DNA of 64,000 nucleotides, taken from Closterium sp. Naga37s-1 (Eukaryota > Streptophyta > Zygnematophyceae > Desmidiales > Closteriaceae). The translations under genes were made by a program, and so were the position numbers. Shown here piece by piece: positions 43,924 to 56,400 of the stretch (position 1 is the first letter of the stretch; the number at the start of each line of letters is the position of its first letter). Under the pieces are notes generated by a model. That model had not been told where the DNA came from. It saw only the letters and a list, made by a program, of their open reading frames with translations, and did not search any database. The stretch spans positions 1 to 64,000 of the forward strand of contig CANJKZ010001040.1 in the NCBI GenBank assembly GCA_947471745.1, written 5' to 3'.

Positions 43924-44570
43924 TGTAATGCCCAGGGCTATTATAATGGCGGTTACAAGGCTTTTATAATATTCCAATACAAAATAGTAGCTTTAACTAG
44001 CCTTAATAGCCTTGGAGATGAAGATCTTCTTGATGCCTTTGATGAAAAGCACTTGGAGTAGTAGTGTAGGGAGACTTGTGAGAGAGCCCAAAATGACTTA
44101 GAGAAACAATCCCATTTCCAATTGTTTTGTTGGAGTGGGAGGTTGAGAATGAGCTTGGAAGCTCAAACCCCCTCAATACACCCCTTTGGGAACTCTCCCA
44201 ACCATGGCTTCCATGGTGGGAGGGTTCCTAGGCTTGGAGCCTATGTGGCAATTAGGTTGGGTTGGAAAACCCAACTTAGAACCATTGTATGGTTGCATTT
44301 TAGATAGAGTAGCTTGTAACATTGAACTGGCAGTTTCTGATTGGTTGAATTTCCAACCTTTGGATTTCCACTTTGATGGGTTGGAATATTCCAATCCTAT
44401 TTGTTGAGGTTTGGAATTTCCAATCCAACCTTTCCCTTCCAACCCAACCTTTCTTTCCCAATCCAACCTTCACTCACTCGTAGCACAATTTCTATCGAGA
44501 GAAATCTCGGCGAATGCCTTGAGTGTTAGTTAGCTTGGGAGTTAGGTGAGAAGTAGGTCGATGCGTTACA
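43924..44570 (-). repeat. 5' LTR of the third element
   Basis: 647 bp, TG...CA. The base after its outer end (44571) is the first base of the duplicated flank, so the flank is interrupted exactly here. In copy A the same point (34251/34252) is continuous with host sequence. Confidence 0.85.
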
Positions 44571-45569
44571 TATACAGCGCGTCATACTCCAAGGTTGTCA
44601 TACATGTACAGTAATAGAGATAGCAACATATGGCTCACCTCAAATGTCATAGAAGTGGGAAGTTATATTGTCTTTGGCGCAGGTCGAGCGGATTTGCCAG
44701 AGAAAAAAGGCAGGTCGAGCTCGTCTGGTCGAGCTCGACTAGACCCACGCGGAAGCGGCGCAAGCTTGCGCCGAGCAAGACAACCCCCACCGCCCCAAGG
44801 GCTAGGTTTGGCCTGCTTGTGAAACAGTAGTCTGCCCGAGCAGATTCGTGGCGCAATTCAGCTGGCGAAGCACGTGCTCTCGCGAGCGTCAGTGTGCAGA
44901 CGTCAATTGACGTCCAGATTTCGCGCAAACGGTTGCGACGTGATCTTTGCGACCACGTCGCAACCAGTTTACGAAAACCCCTGTATTGAGAAACTCGGTA
45001 CCGGGGTTCGATTTAGAAGTATGTTTACAGTGGTTTTTTGTTAATTTGCACACGTCTTACGAGATTACATCATCTTCCGCTTGTTAGAGCGTTTTTTGTT
45101 TGCGCGTGTATCCGGCTAATTCTGTGTTCGCAATTTGTACCACGGCCATTCGCTAACAGACAGACGAGCAGGTCAGTTCTCTTCGATCGCGACAAGGAAT
45201 CTTTTTTTATGCACCGATCCAACAAATTGCAAGTCCCGACATGACATCAATACGATCAACAGTTGTCGCAATGTCAAAACGATAAACTATTGTTATTCGT
45301 ACACCTTTTTGCACGCTACTAGTCCAAGTGTCCGCAAAATTCCTGTTTGAAGCACAATAGAAACCGGGAATTCGGAATTGTAAAACACTTTTGGTACCAT
45401 AAGAAGACGGTATTATTCCGGATTTTACGACCGCGACAAGGTACTCTTAACAGTTTCGTAAAATCAGCAGAGCCACTTTAAGCTTGTTTTTTTAAAATTC
45501 GAACTTGGCCACGACCCCTGCTGTAGTACAATATAAAGAATCCGGTGTATTAACAATCTTCCGATTTTG

Positions 45570-45699
45570 TGTGAGAGTAGTATGAAGGTGTGTGAGGATT
45601 AGGCAAGGAGGGGGATACAAACAAGTGTCGAGCAAAGTTCTGTACCCCCTAAGGCTAAACCCACTACAGCCTAGATGACATTAAACATATAATTTGACA
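45570..45699 (-). repeat. 3' LTR, copia copy B
   Basis: 130 bp, TGTGAGAGTAG to ATTTGACA. It shares its CCCCTAAGGCTAAACCCACTA core with the nested copia LTR, so the two families are related. Confidence 0.95.
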
Positions 45700-45949
45700 C
45701 ACCCCCATAGGCGAAGTGGGGGATAGCCAACACAAGAAACGGTCACAAGACCAGTCAAGAGAAGAAACAAAGCAAAACAAGCTCAGGGTGGATCACAACG
45801 TCACCACGCATTCTGAGCACAAGCACAAGGCCACAAGGCCAGTTCACAAGCAGAGTTATATATCAAGGTGAACAAGCAAGGCAGTGATCTCAACCTAGCA
45901 AGGGTAAGCATGCAGGTGCAGGTATATATAGATCACAGTACAAGCAAAG

Positions 45950-46537
45950 TCAAGAAGTGAGCAAGTGAGGCCAAGTAGGCACAAGACCTAGCATAGTACA
46001 AAAGCGCTGATGATCACAAGGCTGAAGTGCCTTGGTGAAGATATCAGCAGTGTTGGCCCGAGAGGCCACGTAAGCAAGGCGCAGCTGACCACGCTGCTGC
46101 AGCTCACGAGCAAGGAAGTAGCGAAGAGCAGTGTGCTTCGTTCTGTGCTCCAGTCTGTGCTCCCGACACAAGGCCAGCATGGCCTTGTTGTCTACGTACA
46201 GAACTGGAGGAGAACGAGGCGGCTCTCCCAGGTCGGTCAGCAGGTAGGTGAGCCAGCGTAACTCCTGTGCAGCCATGGCCCCTGCGTAGATCTCAGCCTC
46301 ACAGCTGGAGCTGAGAACAGAAGACGAGCGGGTAGACCGCCACGAAACAGAGCCGGAACCAAGGCTGAAGGTGTAACCCTGTGAAGACGTCAACCCAAGA
46401 CGCGTCTGCGTGACCAGTGAGTACCACTGAACTCCGCCCTCCAAGCACGAGCCCCATGCCCGACGTACTGCACAAGTAGCGCAACACCCTCTTAGCTGCA
46501 TCCATGTGCTCTGGTCGGTGTCTCCCAGGAGCAACAT
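45950..46537 (-). pseudogene. Copia copy B, RNase H C-terminal part
   Basis: Equivalent to 35627-36214, with SSSCEAEIYAGAM, YVDNKAMLALC and TADIFTKAL. It differs from copy A by one Asp/Gly replacement in the SLGSGSVSW strand. Confidence 0.85.
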
Positions 46538-48119
46538 AGCGTGCCAGGATGCTAAGAGGGTATGCCAGGTCAGGTCTAGTGCAGGTCATCAGGTACATGA
46601 GGCAGCCGACAAGCTCTGGGTACGGGCCACTCGGCTCTACGGACTCATCCGAAGGCAGAGCTGAGAGCGAGTGGCGAGTAGACAGAGGAGTGGCCTGAGG
46701 CGAGGAGTACGTGAAGTTGAAGCGCTGAAGGACCTGCTGCACCATGTGTGACTGAGTCAAGGCAATGGTGCGCCGTGCTCTGTCCCGGGTGATATGCAAA
46801 CCAAGATAGCTGCGCAGCTCACCCAGGTCTGTGCACGTGTGTCTCTTCTGCAGCTCCGACTTCACGTGAGCGAGTCCATCAGTGTCAGCAGTAGCAAAGA
46901 CCAAGTCGTCGACGTACACGAGGATGTAGAACGGCGGCAGCGAGGTGTCGGTGCGTAGAAACAGCGACGGGTCAGCAGTAGAAGGAGCAAGCCCAAGAGC
47001 CGCAAGCGTAGTCCTTAGTGTGTCGTGCCACTCGCGGGGAGCCTGGCGGAGACCGTAGACTGGCCGCCGGAGGCTCCACTGGGTACCAGGAGGAAACGAC
47101 CCAGTGAAGCCAGGAGGTCGGCGCAGCCAGATCTCCTCGTGCAGGCTGCCCTGTAGGAAAGCAGTGCTGAAGTCAAGAGAGTGAAGCTCGTAGTCACGCT
47201 GAGCGGCTATGTGCAGCAGCACCCGAAGAGTGGTTATCTTCGGGGTGGGAGAGAAGGTCTGAAAGTAGTCAACTCCCTGCCGCTGACTGAAGCCTCGAGC
47301 CACGTAACGCGCCTTGAAGACAGGCGGAGAACCCGGCGGCCGCTTCACCCTGTAAATCCACATGCCACTGACGATGTTCGCCCCAGGTGGGGGAACCTCG
47401 TCAACGTAGGTGCCTGTGGACTTCCAGGAAGCCATCTCTGCGTCCATGGCTGTCTGCCACTGAGAGGAGTAGGGACCCTCTATCGCCTCTGCGTAAGAGC
47501 GCGGAGTCGGGATGTCTGGTGCATCCGGGTCTCCCTCAGGGGCAAGCAGCATGGACACGAGATGAGGTAAAGCAGCAGCAAATCACTAGAACTCCTCCTG
47601 CCTGTCCTCAATGACGTCCGTGCCAAGAGCACACTCACCCCCGACGGACGGAGGACAGACAGACTCAGACTCAGCAACAAGACTCGCGGCGTAGTCTAGA
47701 CGACAGTGAGCAGCGAAGTCTACAAGCTCAGCAACTAAGGCAGACGCAGCAGTGGACTCAAAGGAAGGGTCAGTGACAACAGTAGCCAGGAGACGCGTGA
47801 CAGTAGGACTGGCAGCACGAAGGGAGTCAGACTCCGGGTCAGCAAGAGCAGGAAGAGAGAACTCTGGAGGAGACGGCAAAGGGACACGCTGTGGAGCAGT
47901 GGAAGGACGCAGTGCCATCTGGTGCGTCCCCGGGACCGCAGGAGGACGCTGACGTGGAACACGACGACCAGTGCGAGCAGCACGAACAGGCGACGCAGGA
48001 CGAGACTCAGGCTCACGACGCTCAGCAAGACCTCCAGTAGGACCAGTGTAGGGAGGAGGAGCAGGCAGTGGGGAGGCGAGCTGTAACTGTGACTCGGACT
48101 GGACAGGCGGTGGACACAC
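46299..48119 (-). pseudogene. Copia copy B, linker tail and reverse transcriptase
   Basis: It contains the same TAG-TGA pair before RT (about 47581-47586) and the same RNase H deletion as copy A. RT motifs SLDFSTAFLQG and YVDDLVFA are intact; copy A has Asn where this copy has Ser in the first motif. Confidence 0.88.
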
Positions 48120-48182
48120 TAAGGAAGGAGCAGGACCAGTAGAAGGCGGGAGACCAAGAACCTGCTGAAGGAGCGGAACGAA

Positions 48183-50192
48183 TTACGGCCGCGGCCGCGC
48201 AGCGCCTCCAGAACCAGCAGGGACAGGACCAGCACCCCCAGCGTCAGCACCAACGCCAGTAGCACCACCAGCTCCAGCAGCACCCCCAGTAGCTCCAGCA
48301 GCGCCAACTCCAGCACCCCCAGAAGCACCAGCTCCAGTAGCACCTCCAGCAGCACCTACGCCAACAGCACCTCCAGCTCCAGCACCAGCAGCACCACCAG
48401 GCCCAGCAGCTCCAGTACCGCCGGTACGAGCACCTCCGGGACCCGTGGCTCCAGAACCTCCAGCAGCCGCAGAACCTCCAGCACCGGTAGCACCACCAGC
48501 TCCAGCAGCACGGCTCCAGCGGCGAGCAAACCACTCACGCAGCTCCTGGGGAGAGGGTAGCTCCCGCCGGGACGAAGCACCCGAAGGACCTCTAGGCCCA
48601 GCACCACCAGGCTCCACTCGAGTAGGCCCAGCACCCCCAGGCTCTGCACCCCCAGACTCAGCAACCCCAGGCTCAGCACCCCCAGACTCAGCACCCCCAG
48701 GCTCAGCACCCCCAGACCCAGCACCCCCAGGCTCCGCACGCTCAGGCTCAGCACCCCCAGACCCGGCACCCGCAGGCTCAGCACCCCCAGCAGCACCAGA
48801 GTCAACAGCTACCTCGACAGGCTCGACTGCGTCTACCTGGGACACACCTGAGGGGGCAGGACCCTGAGGGGGGAGGGGGTCTACCGAGGGGGGACCTGGC
48901 GCGAGGAAGAGCGGCGGGGGGGGGAGGGGGGCAGCGCGGTAGGGGAAGAGACGGTAGTACGGAACCGACTCGTCAAACGTGACGTCCTGGGAGGACAGAA
49001 CACGGCGCGAGGTGGGGTGGTAAAACTGCCAACCAGGCGCGTCAGGGGGGAAGCCGAGGAAGACGCAGGGAACAGCACGAGAGGACAGCTTGTCCGCAGA
49101 CAAGTCTCGGACGAAAGCCCGAGATCCCCAGACAGAGAACGCAGACGCATCACCAACCTTCCCCGTCCACCGCAAAGTGGGGGAGGTCTCCGGCAAGGAG
49201 ACCCGGGGCTGTAGGTTGATCTGCTGTGCCGCGTACTGAACTGCAAACGGCCACAGAAAATGGGGAGCAGCCGCATGGATCATGGACGTACGAGCGACGT
49301 CCATGACCATGCCAATGCGGCGCTCAGCAATCCCATTTTGCTGTGGAGAGGCCGGAAGCGTGAACGTCTGGCGGATGCCCCTCGCACGACAGAAGGCTCG
49401 CAGAAGGTCGGAGGAAAACTTTCCACCTCTGTCGGAGTGCAGACGCAGAACAGGAAAGTCAGAGCCGGAACTCTCTCTGAGCTGGAGACGAGCAGCGCGG
49501 ATCCAGTCGATCAACACCCCAGTGACCTCACCCTTGGTGCGCAAGGGGAAGACTGTGGTGTAACGCGAGTAGTCGTCAACCACCAGGAGGAAGTAACGCT
49601 CGTGACCCTGTCCACGGACGCGGGCTGGGCCCCACACGTCCATGTGAAGAGTCTGCAGCGGAGCCTCTGTCGGCGGAAACTCGGAGGAGTGAGGAGCGGC
49701 GCGCTGCTGTCCCTCGACGCTGGGAACGCAGGTAGGAGCAGGCTCCGGAGGAAGGGGAGGGAGGGACCTGGGGAGACCAGAGACAAGGACACGAGAGGCC
49801 ATGCCTTGGAGACGAGGCAGGGAGGGGTGACCAAGGCGGTGGTGCCAGAGGAGGGTCTGGTGGGACAGGAGGCGACACGAGCAGGGGGCAGACTCAGGAC
49901 CAGTCCTGGACGCTGCAGCAAACACCTGACCCGACGCAGCTATCTGACCAGACGCAGGAACCGGAGGAGACTCAGTAGTCAGTGTGTACAGGCTCGACCC
50001 CGGCTGACGGGTAAACGTGGCTAAGTGTCGGCCCGTCCGAGCACACGTGCAGTGGGTCACCCGCTGACTCGCAGGAGTGAACTGGTCAACTCCTCCATCC
50101 TGCAGGTCAGCACCACTCACCAAGTTCGTAGAGAACGAGGGGAGGTAAAGACCTGACAGGGAGCCAGACGGGGCCGCTGGACACGGTAGCAC
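48183..50192 (-). pseudogene. Copia copy B, integrase and linker
   Basis: 669 codons with intact integrase motifs (HRLGHPSLPRL, MDVWGPARV, LRLHSDRGGKF, QQNGIAERR), then the GGAEPGGAESGGAEPG linker. It ends at the same TAA as copy A (48185-48183). One linker residue and one residue near the start (SFSTN for SFSTH) differ from copy A. Confidence 0.88.
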
Positions 50193-51172
50193 AGTGGAGA
50201 AGTGGGCAAGGACAGGACCCCCAGAGGGGTCTGCCAGGGAGACCGCACCGGCCGACTGAGCGGCGTGAGGGTGGTGCGGTCTCGAAAGAAGGAGCGGGAA
50301 GCACCCGAGTCAAGGGTGAAGGTGTGGAAGACCGCAGTAGGCGCAGTACCAGAGAGAGCAGACTCACCAGCACCTGGAGCAGTAGACTCACGAGCACCTA
50401 GAGCAGCAGCCTCACCAGCACCTGGAGCAGGAGACGTACCAGCACCTAGAGCAGCAGCCTCACCAGTACCTAGAGCAGCAGACTGGATACCGGGGTCAGG
50501 CGGCACACACAGGTAACAGGCACCCTCAGCACTAGTAGGCAATGCATACATGGCAGTGAGGATAGCATCATAGTCAAGAGCATAGATATCTACCCTCTGC
50601 CTAAGCAGCTCCACCCAGTTGGGGAGCTCAGCCGTGTCGCCAAACTCTGTACGCCAGGCGTCGCTCAGACGGGCGAAGCAGCGGGACTCTGTGTGACCAA
50701 ACGTCCCGCAAGGCTGACCAGTCCGAGCACCAGTGCGAATGACGTACGGGCAGCGAGCAGTACCCCGTGACCCTCCACGCTGAGCGTACCACTGACGAAG
50801 CTGCTGGGGCGAAAGGACCGCGCGCAGACGACGCTGTAGCTGCACCTGGCCACTACAAGAAGCTCCCGAACTACTCACTCCAGGACGACTCCCACTACGG
50901 CCACCCCGACAACCCCAACTAGCGTACCACTCACGAAGCTGCTGGGGCGTGAGCGACTCACGCGGACGTCGCTGGAGCTGCATCTGGCCACCGCCAGGAG
51001 CAGCAGTAGCAGTAGTAGCCGCAGTAGCAGCAGTAGCAGCAGTAGCAGTAGTAGCCGCAGTAGCAGCAGTAGCAGTAGTAGCAGTGCGGCCACCCCTACA
51101 ACCCCAACTAGCGTACCACTCACGAAGCTGTTGGGGGGTGAGGGACTCACGCGGACGGCGTTGGAGCTGCAT
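50117..51172 (-). pseudogene. Copia copy B, Gag-protease frame
   Basis: 351 codons, equivalent to 39794-40867 but six codons shorter in the Ala-Thr run. That is the only length difference I noticed between the copies. It has the same single-base loss after the DSGAS protease motif. Confidence 0.88.
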
Positions 51173-51334
51173 CTGGCCACACCAGGAGCAGCAGTAGCAG
51201 TAGAAAGAGCAGTAGCAGCAGGAGCAGCAGTAACAGCAGTACGGGCAGGGCAGTGCTCACCAGTGGCTAGAAGGGCAGGCGTACGACGGTAGCAACGGCG
51301 AGGCCGCTACCACTGCAGGGCGAGGGCTCCGCGG

Positions 51335-52210
51335 CAGCTGCAGGGGCGGCTGCTCCAGGGGCGGCTGCTCCAGGGGCCAGGGGCGGCTGCTGCAGGGGCG
51401 GCTGCTCCAGGGGCCAGGGGCGGCTGCTGCAGGGGCGGCTGCTCCAGGGGCCAGGGGCGGCTGCTGCAGGGGCGGCTGCTCCAGGGGCCAGGGGCAGCGG
51501 CTGCAGGGGCGGCTGCTCCAGGGGCCAGGGGCGGCTGCAGAGGTCCAGGGGCGGCTGCTCCAGTGACCAGGGGCGGCTGCTGCAGGGGCGGCTGCTCCAG
51601 GGGCCGGGGGCGGCTGCTGCAGGGGCGGCTGCTCCAGGGGCCAGAGGCGGCTGCTGCAGGGGCGGCTGCTCCAGGGGCCAGGGGCGGCGGATGCAGGGGC
51701 GGCTGCTCCAGGGGCCAGGGGCGGCTGCAGAGGTCCATGGGCGGCTGCTGCAGGGGCGGCTGCTCCAGTGACCAGGGGCGGCTGCTGCAGGGGCGGCTGC
51801 TCCAGGGGCCAGAGGCGGCTGCTGCAGGGGCGGCTGCTCCAGGGGCCAGGGGCTGCTGCTGCAGGGGCGGCCGCTCCAGGGGCCAGGGGCAGCTGCTGCA
51901 GGGGCGGCTGCTCGAGGGGCCAGGGGCGGCTGCTGCAGGGGCGGCTGCTCCAGGGGCCAGAGGCGGCTGCTGCAGGGGCGGCTGCTCCAGGGGCCAGAGG
52001 CGGCTGCAGAGGTCCAGGGGCGGCTGCTGCAGGGGCGGCTGCAGTAAGTAGCAGCAGCGGCAGCAAGTAGAAGCAGCTGCAGCAAGTAGAAGAGCTGCTG
52101 CAGCAAGTAGCAGCAGCGGCAGCAAGTAGAAGAGCTGCTGCAGCAAATAGCAGCAGCGGCAGCAAGTAGAAGAGCTGCTGCAGCAAATAGCAGCAGCGGT
52201 AGAGCAGCAG
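51335..52210. repeat. Leader minisatellite of copia copy B
   Basis: The same CAGGGGCGGCTGCTCCAGGG-type array as 41030-41905, with a few unit-level substitutions. Confidence 0.9.
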
Positions 52211-52656
52211 CACAGGCGTAGTGCAGCGTGCAGGCCTGGCGTGGGCTGTACTGGCCGCGCGCGGGCCTGACGTGGCCTGTACGGGCTGCGCGAATGCCTA
52301 GCGCGGACTGTACGGGCCGCTCTCGGGCCTGACGTGGCCTGTACGGGCTGCGCTAGCGCCTAGCGCTGACTGTACGGGCCGCGCGCGGGCCTAACGTAGG
52401 CTAAACGGGCCGCGCGCGGGCGTGGCGCGGGCTGTACGGGCGGCGCGAAGGCCAGACGGGGGCTGTACGGGCTGCTCGCAAGCTACGCGCGACAGGACAG
52501 GGCAGGGCCGCGGGGCAGCGAAAATCGATGCACCTAAGGGCGCATTTCGGGCAGAAAAAAGGCAGAGAACGCGATTCGGGCAGGAACACGGAAGGTTTAA
52601 CGGTGGGCCCTAAAAAAAATCGTCCTAGGCTAGGAACGTCCTAGCTCTTAATACCA

Positions 52657-52786
52657 TGTGAGAGTAGTATGAAGGTGTGTGAGGATTAGGGCAAGGAGGG
52701 GGATACAAAGAAGTGTCGAGCAAAGTTCTGTACCCCTAAGGCTAAACCCACTATAGCCTAGATAACATTAAACATATAATTTGACA
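52657..52786 (-). repeat. 5' LTR, copia copy B
   Basis: 130 bp, with about five differences from 45570-45699, including two compensating single-base indels. Confidence 0.95.
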
Positions 52787-53464
52787 TTTTGCGCCAACCG
52801 TGGTCCACGTGGCAGAGTTACTCGTCCTCTGCGGGAGGGGCGTGGCTCAGAGTTACGTTCTTGTGGAGGAGCCAATCAGAACAATCGGGTGCTCTGACAC
52901 AGGCGGGAAGAACACCAGATCTGGGGTGTGGCGACTAGATCTAGAGAAGTTGAGGCGGGAAACGGGGATGCAGTCAGAGGGGGTGGTGCTCAAGTCCATA
53001 TGGCTGAGTCCCAAAATGCTTGAAGAGCTCCCTCTTGTATGTCATTTCTTGTTGACATCTTGAAGCTTCAACACATTTCTCTTGAGGTCATACCTTCAAC
53101 CCAACATGGCACGAAACATTGCTTCTTTCTGAAATACATACACACACGCGCAGGGTTGAACCTGCGAAAAATATTCCGCACTCTGCACGCCCAGGTCATT
53201 TTCGAGATAGAAGAAACTCTGAATCAGACTTTCGTTTCAGAGCATCGTTATACTCCGCTCCAGAGGGTCACATTCATACTTATTATCTCCCCGAAACAAC
53301 TCCGAACGCTAGACTCTGTTCAGCACAACATTCTCCTGGGTTCGTTGGCAGTCCATCCCATTCTCTACGAGTCGGTTTTTATTTCGCGCGTCTTAAATAA
53401 GAGATTCAGGACAGGTTCTGCGGATCATGTGAAGCATACAGTCCTCTGAAACAGGTACACCGTG
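52787..53464. other. Upstream region of the recombinase gene
   Basis: 678 bp between the copia and the first ATG of the recombinase frame. No gene is recognised. If the copia and one TTTTG are removed, this region is continuous with the palindrome-rich flank 44571-45569. Confidence 0.5.
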
Positions 53465-56400
53465 ATGGAGGTCGATGGAGGTACGGGTAATTTTCTTAGT
53501 GCAGCTTTCGAGGACAATGAGACATTTGTAGATCTTCCAGACTGCCAACTGCCCGATGCCCCGATTGATCTAACCGGGGACCGCGATTGGGACACGGAAT
53601 TCGCGCCGGCAGTTGGGGAAGAAGTGTTCGTGGATGCTCCGGCGGAATTTCCGTCCTCGAACCCTCAAGTCGGGGTCGAGGGAAACGATGCTGAGGGCTC
53701 AATTCCGAGGGGCGGCCAGCGTTCGGGGGTGTGGATTAACCTCGCGGAAGACGAGGAGGACCCCCACCGAGCCTTGTGGGAGGAGGAATGGGATGGAAAT
53801 GCTAGCCGAAGCCCGACCTCTGAAGATAACGCCACCACTCGAAATCTTTTTGGGGATGCGTCCCACGGCAATGTCAACGGCCCAGAATCACAGGCATCAC
53901 CACATGGAAGTGCACATGGGCTCGAATCGCAGGCTGCGCCCAAGGGAAATGTAGAGGGGCAAGAATCACAGGCTGCGCCACAGGGAAATGCAGAGGGTCG
54001 GGAATCACATGCTGCGTCTCAGAGAAATGCAGATGGGCCAGCATCAGCTACGTAGGATTCAGTTCGGAAACAGGCCGACATGGGCAGCAGGAAGCGCTGC
54101 GCAAAGACCCCTTTCGATTATCTCGCGCCGAAAACCAGAAAGGAATACATCCTGTATTGGCAGCACTACAAGTGGTGGGTCATCTTGTTCATGTCAACGC
54201 TGCCCAAGACGGAGGTTCCAAAGAAGGAGCGTCTAAATACCGTTACACCGGACGAGGTTGGACTCCATTTGGGGGACGAAAAAAAGCAGGCGTGGTCAAG
54301 TGTGGAACCCGAGGAATCCTATCTGCACGGGCCCCATGTTTCTGGATGGAGGATTCAGAGATACCTGCAGTACATGGCAGACGAAACCCCGGCGCAGGCC
54401 GAAATGATGCGGAGAGGCGAAGAAGTGGTGGCTGGGAAGGAGCCCATCCCTAGTACGACGAGCATGATGAAGGCAAAGATGAGCGCCTTGGGCTTCCTCG
54501 GCAGACTGGAATCTCGTCTCTACAACTACCCTAAGTCCGAAGCGGATGAGTACATCAGCGAAGCGCGGGAGTACATGAAGCTCAAGATGAAACAGCTGCA
54601 CGACAAGCAGGTTGCGTGAGTATTGACACACCTTTTGGGCACTCAGTTCATCGAAATTTCACTGCCTAATCTTGTTCCATGTGGATCACTGCAGGGAGGG
54701 CACAGATCAGCACAGAGGCTCGCTGGACGATTGCTACACGGCGGAGCAGTACGTGGATCTGCACGAAAAGCACCTTCTGAGGGACATGAAAACGTTGTAC
54801 CAGAGGGCCAGGGTTGCACTAGCAGAAAGTCTCTGGCGGTGTTTTGCGGTGCAGGTGATGATTCAGCTCGCACACCAAATGTTGGGGAGGGGATGCAGCA
54901 TTCGTGCTCTTCGTTTCGCCAACATGTTTGTCCGGCATACGCGTAGCAGCACGGCCGTCCCCGATCGCCAGAAGGATCTCCCTGTAATTGTTTTCGCCTC
55001 TCGAAAATCCAAGACGAATTCGACTAACAGGCTGACCCACCAATCCTTGGCCCGGCACATGAACTTCGCGCTCTGCGGTGTTGGTGGCTTTTTTTTGTGG
55101 ATTCATTTCATCTACGACCTCGTGCCGATTCGATTCGGCACGGACATCGTCCCGCCCCTGGTCTTCATCGACCCACTCCGGTGGTCGAAGAAGCACATCT
55201 TTTTCCCATTGAGGCACGGAAGGGAACAACTGCAGGAAGAGCTTCCGTACGTGACTCACAACAACTGGATTAATTGGGTTATGAACGACGTAGCTAAACC
55301 GCCCTGGAAGATGAGCAAAAAGACCCACGCGTTTCGCCGGTCGGGAGCCCAATGCCTGAGCGACGATCGCTGTCCTGACCCCGACATCAACGCCCTCGGA
55401 GGCTGGGAGCAGGGCGAGATGCGAAAATCCTACGTCGTGGGAATTCCGTTCTGGCCTGTGTTGATGATGGCCGGATTCAGTGGGGAACCGGGAGATTACT
55501 ACATTGGCAGAGCGCACGCCGAGCTTGACGACCCTAAGGAGTGGGAGGAGTTGCAGGCCCTCTTCAAGAAGTTCATCTTCCCGCGCCTCGAATCTCAGTT
55601 GGCAGAGGTATCCCTTAAGTAGCCAGCTTGTAGCTGTTGCCTGATTTTGTTACACGTGTCAGAGCTCACTCTTCTCTCTGTCCTATCATCTCAGGTCGAT
55701 AAGTACAACGAAGACAATCCAGAGAAGATTCACCTCTCTGGCAGAAGTTTTTTGGAGGCTCTTGCGAACCCTGGGCGAGACATCGTGGCACAGGACCTTG
55801 CCATGTGGTGGTTCTATTGCCCCGATCACGACAAGCTGTTCGACGGTACAAGACGGCCATGCGAGTGCCAGCGCCACCCGTACACGGACATGAACCCGCT
55901 CTGCCGCCACCCACTGTTTCAGAAGTGGGCCATCAAATTTGCAATCATGCACAAGAATTGCATTGAACTTCGTGAAGCCCGGGGCAGCTCTGCAGCCGCT
56001 GTAAGTACAATAGTTCTCTGATCGGTACTTCCATTTCGGCAAATATTCTCAATGTTTGAAAACCTTCGTCCGTTTCCCGCAGGATGCGATCTACAAGCTC
56101 AACTCTACGCGGAAGTACCAGAAGCTCCTCGTAGAGAACAGCTTGTTCCGGATGGAATGTGGTCAGAAGGATCACGAGATTGGAGAGCTGAAGAACAGGC
56201 TCGCTGCAAGCGAAGAGAGGGAGAAAAAAACAGCCGCTGAACTCGAGCAGCTCAAACAGGAGCTGGCTGCTCTAAAGGCGCATGCCCTGACCAACGCTAA
56301 CGCAGAGGCTGCAGGTCCAGAGACGAGCGCGTCGGCAAAGGTGGAAGCTGGTTCCGATGCTCCGAAGCCCGAGAAGCCACAAGTCACCACTCCGGTGCGG

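Larger units (their letters stand above)
42246..44570 (-). mobile_element. Third LTR element, 5' half only
   Basis: The 5' LTR is 43924-44570 (647 bp; plus-strand ends TGTAATGCCC and GCGTTACA). On the minus strand TTTGGTATCTAGAGC follows it, an initiator-tRNA-type primer site. A 530-bp leader and a Gag gene come next. At 42246 the element is cut and joined to copia copy A; its pol region and 3' LTR are absent. The Gag looks Ty3/gypsy-like, but without pol the superfamily is not proven. Confidence 0.85.
44571..52552. repeat. Duplicated segment, copy B
   Basis: This is the partner of 34252-42245. It continues past the copy A breakpoint into the copia 5' end and then the original right flank. 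Confidence 0.95.
45570..52786 (-). mobile_element. Ty1/copia element, copy B, complete
   Basis: LTRs at 45570-45699 and 52657-52786 are 130 bp each, flanked by TTTTG (45565-45569 and 52787-52791). The minus strand after the 5' LTR reads TGGTATTAAGAGC (primer site). The LTRs differ at about five positions, so this insertion is older than the duplication that made copy A. The same broken reading frames as copy A are present, so it could move only with proteins from elsewhere. Confidence 0.96.
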
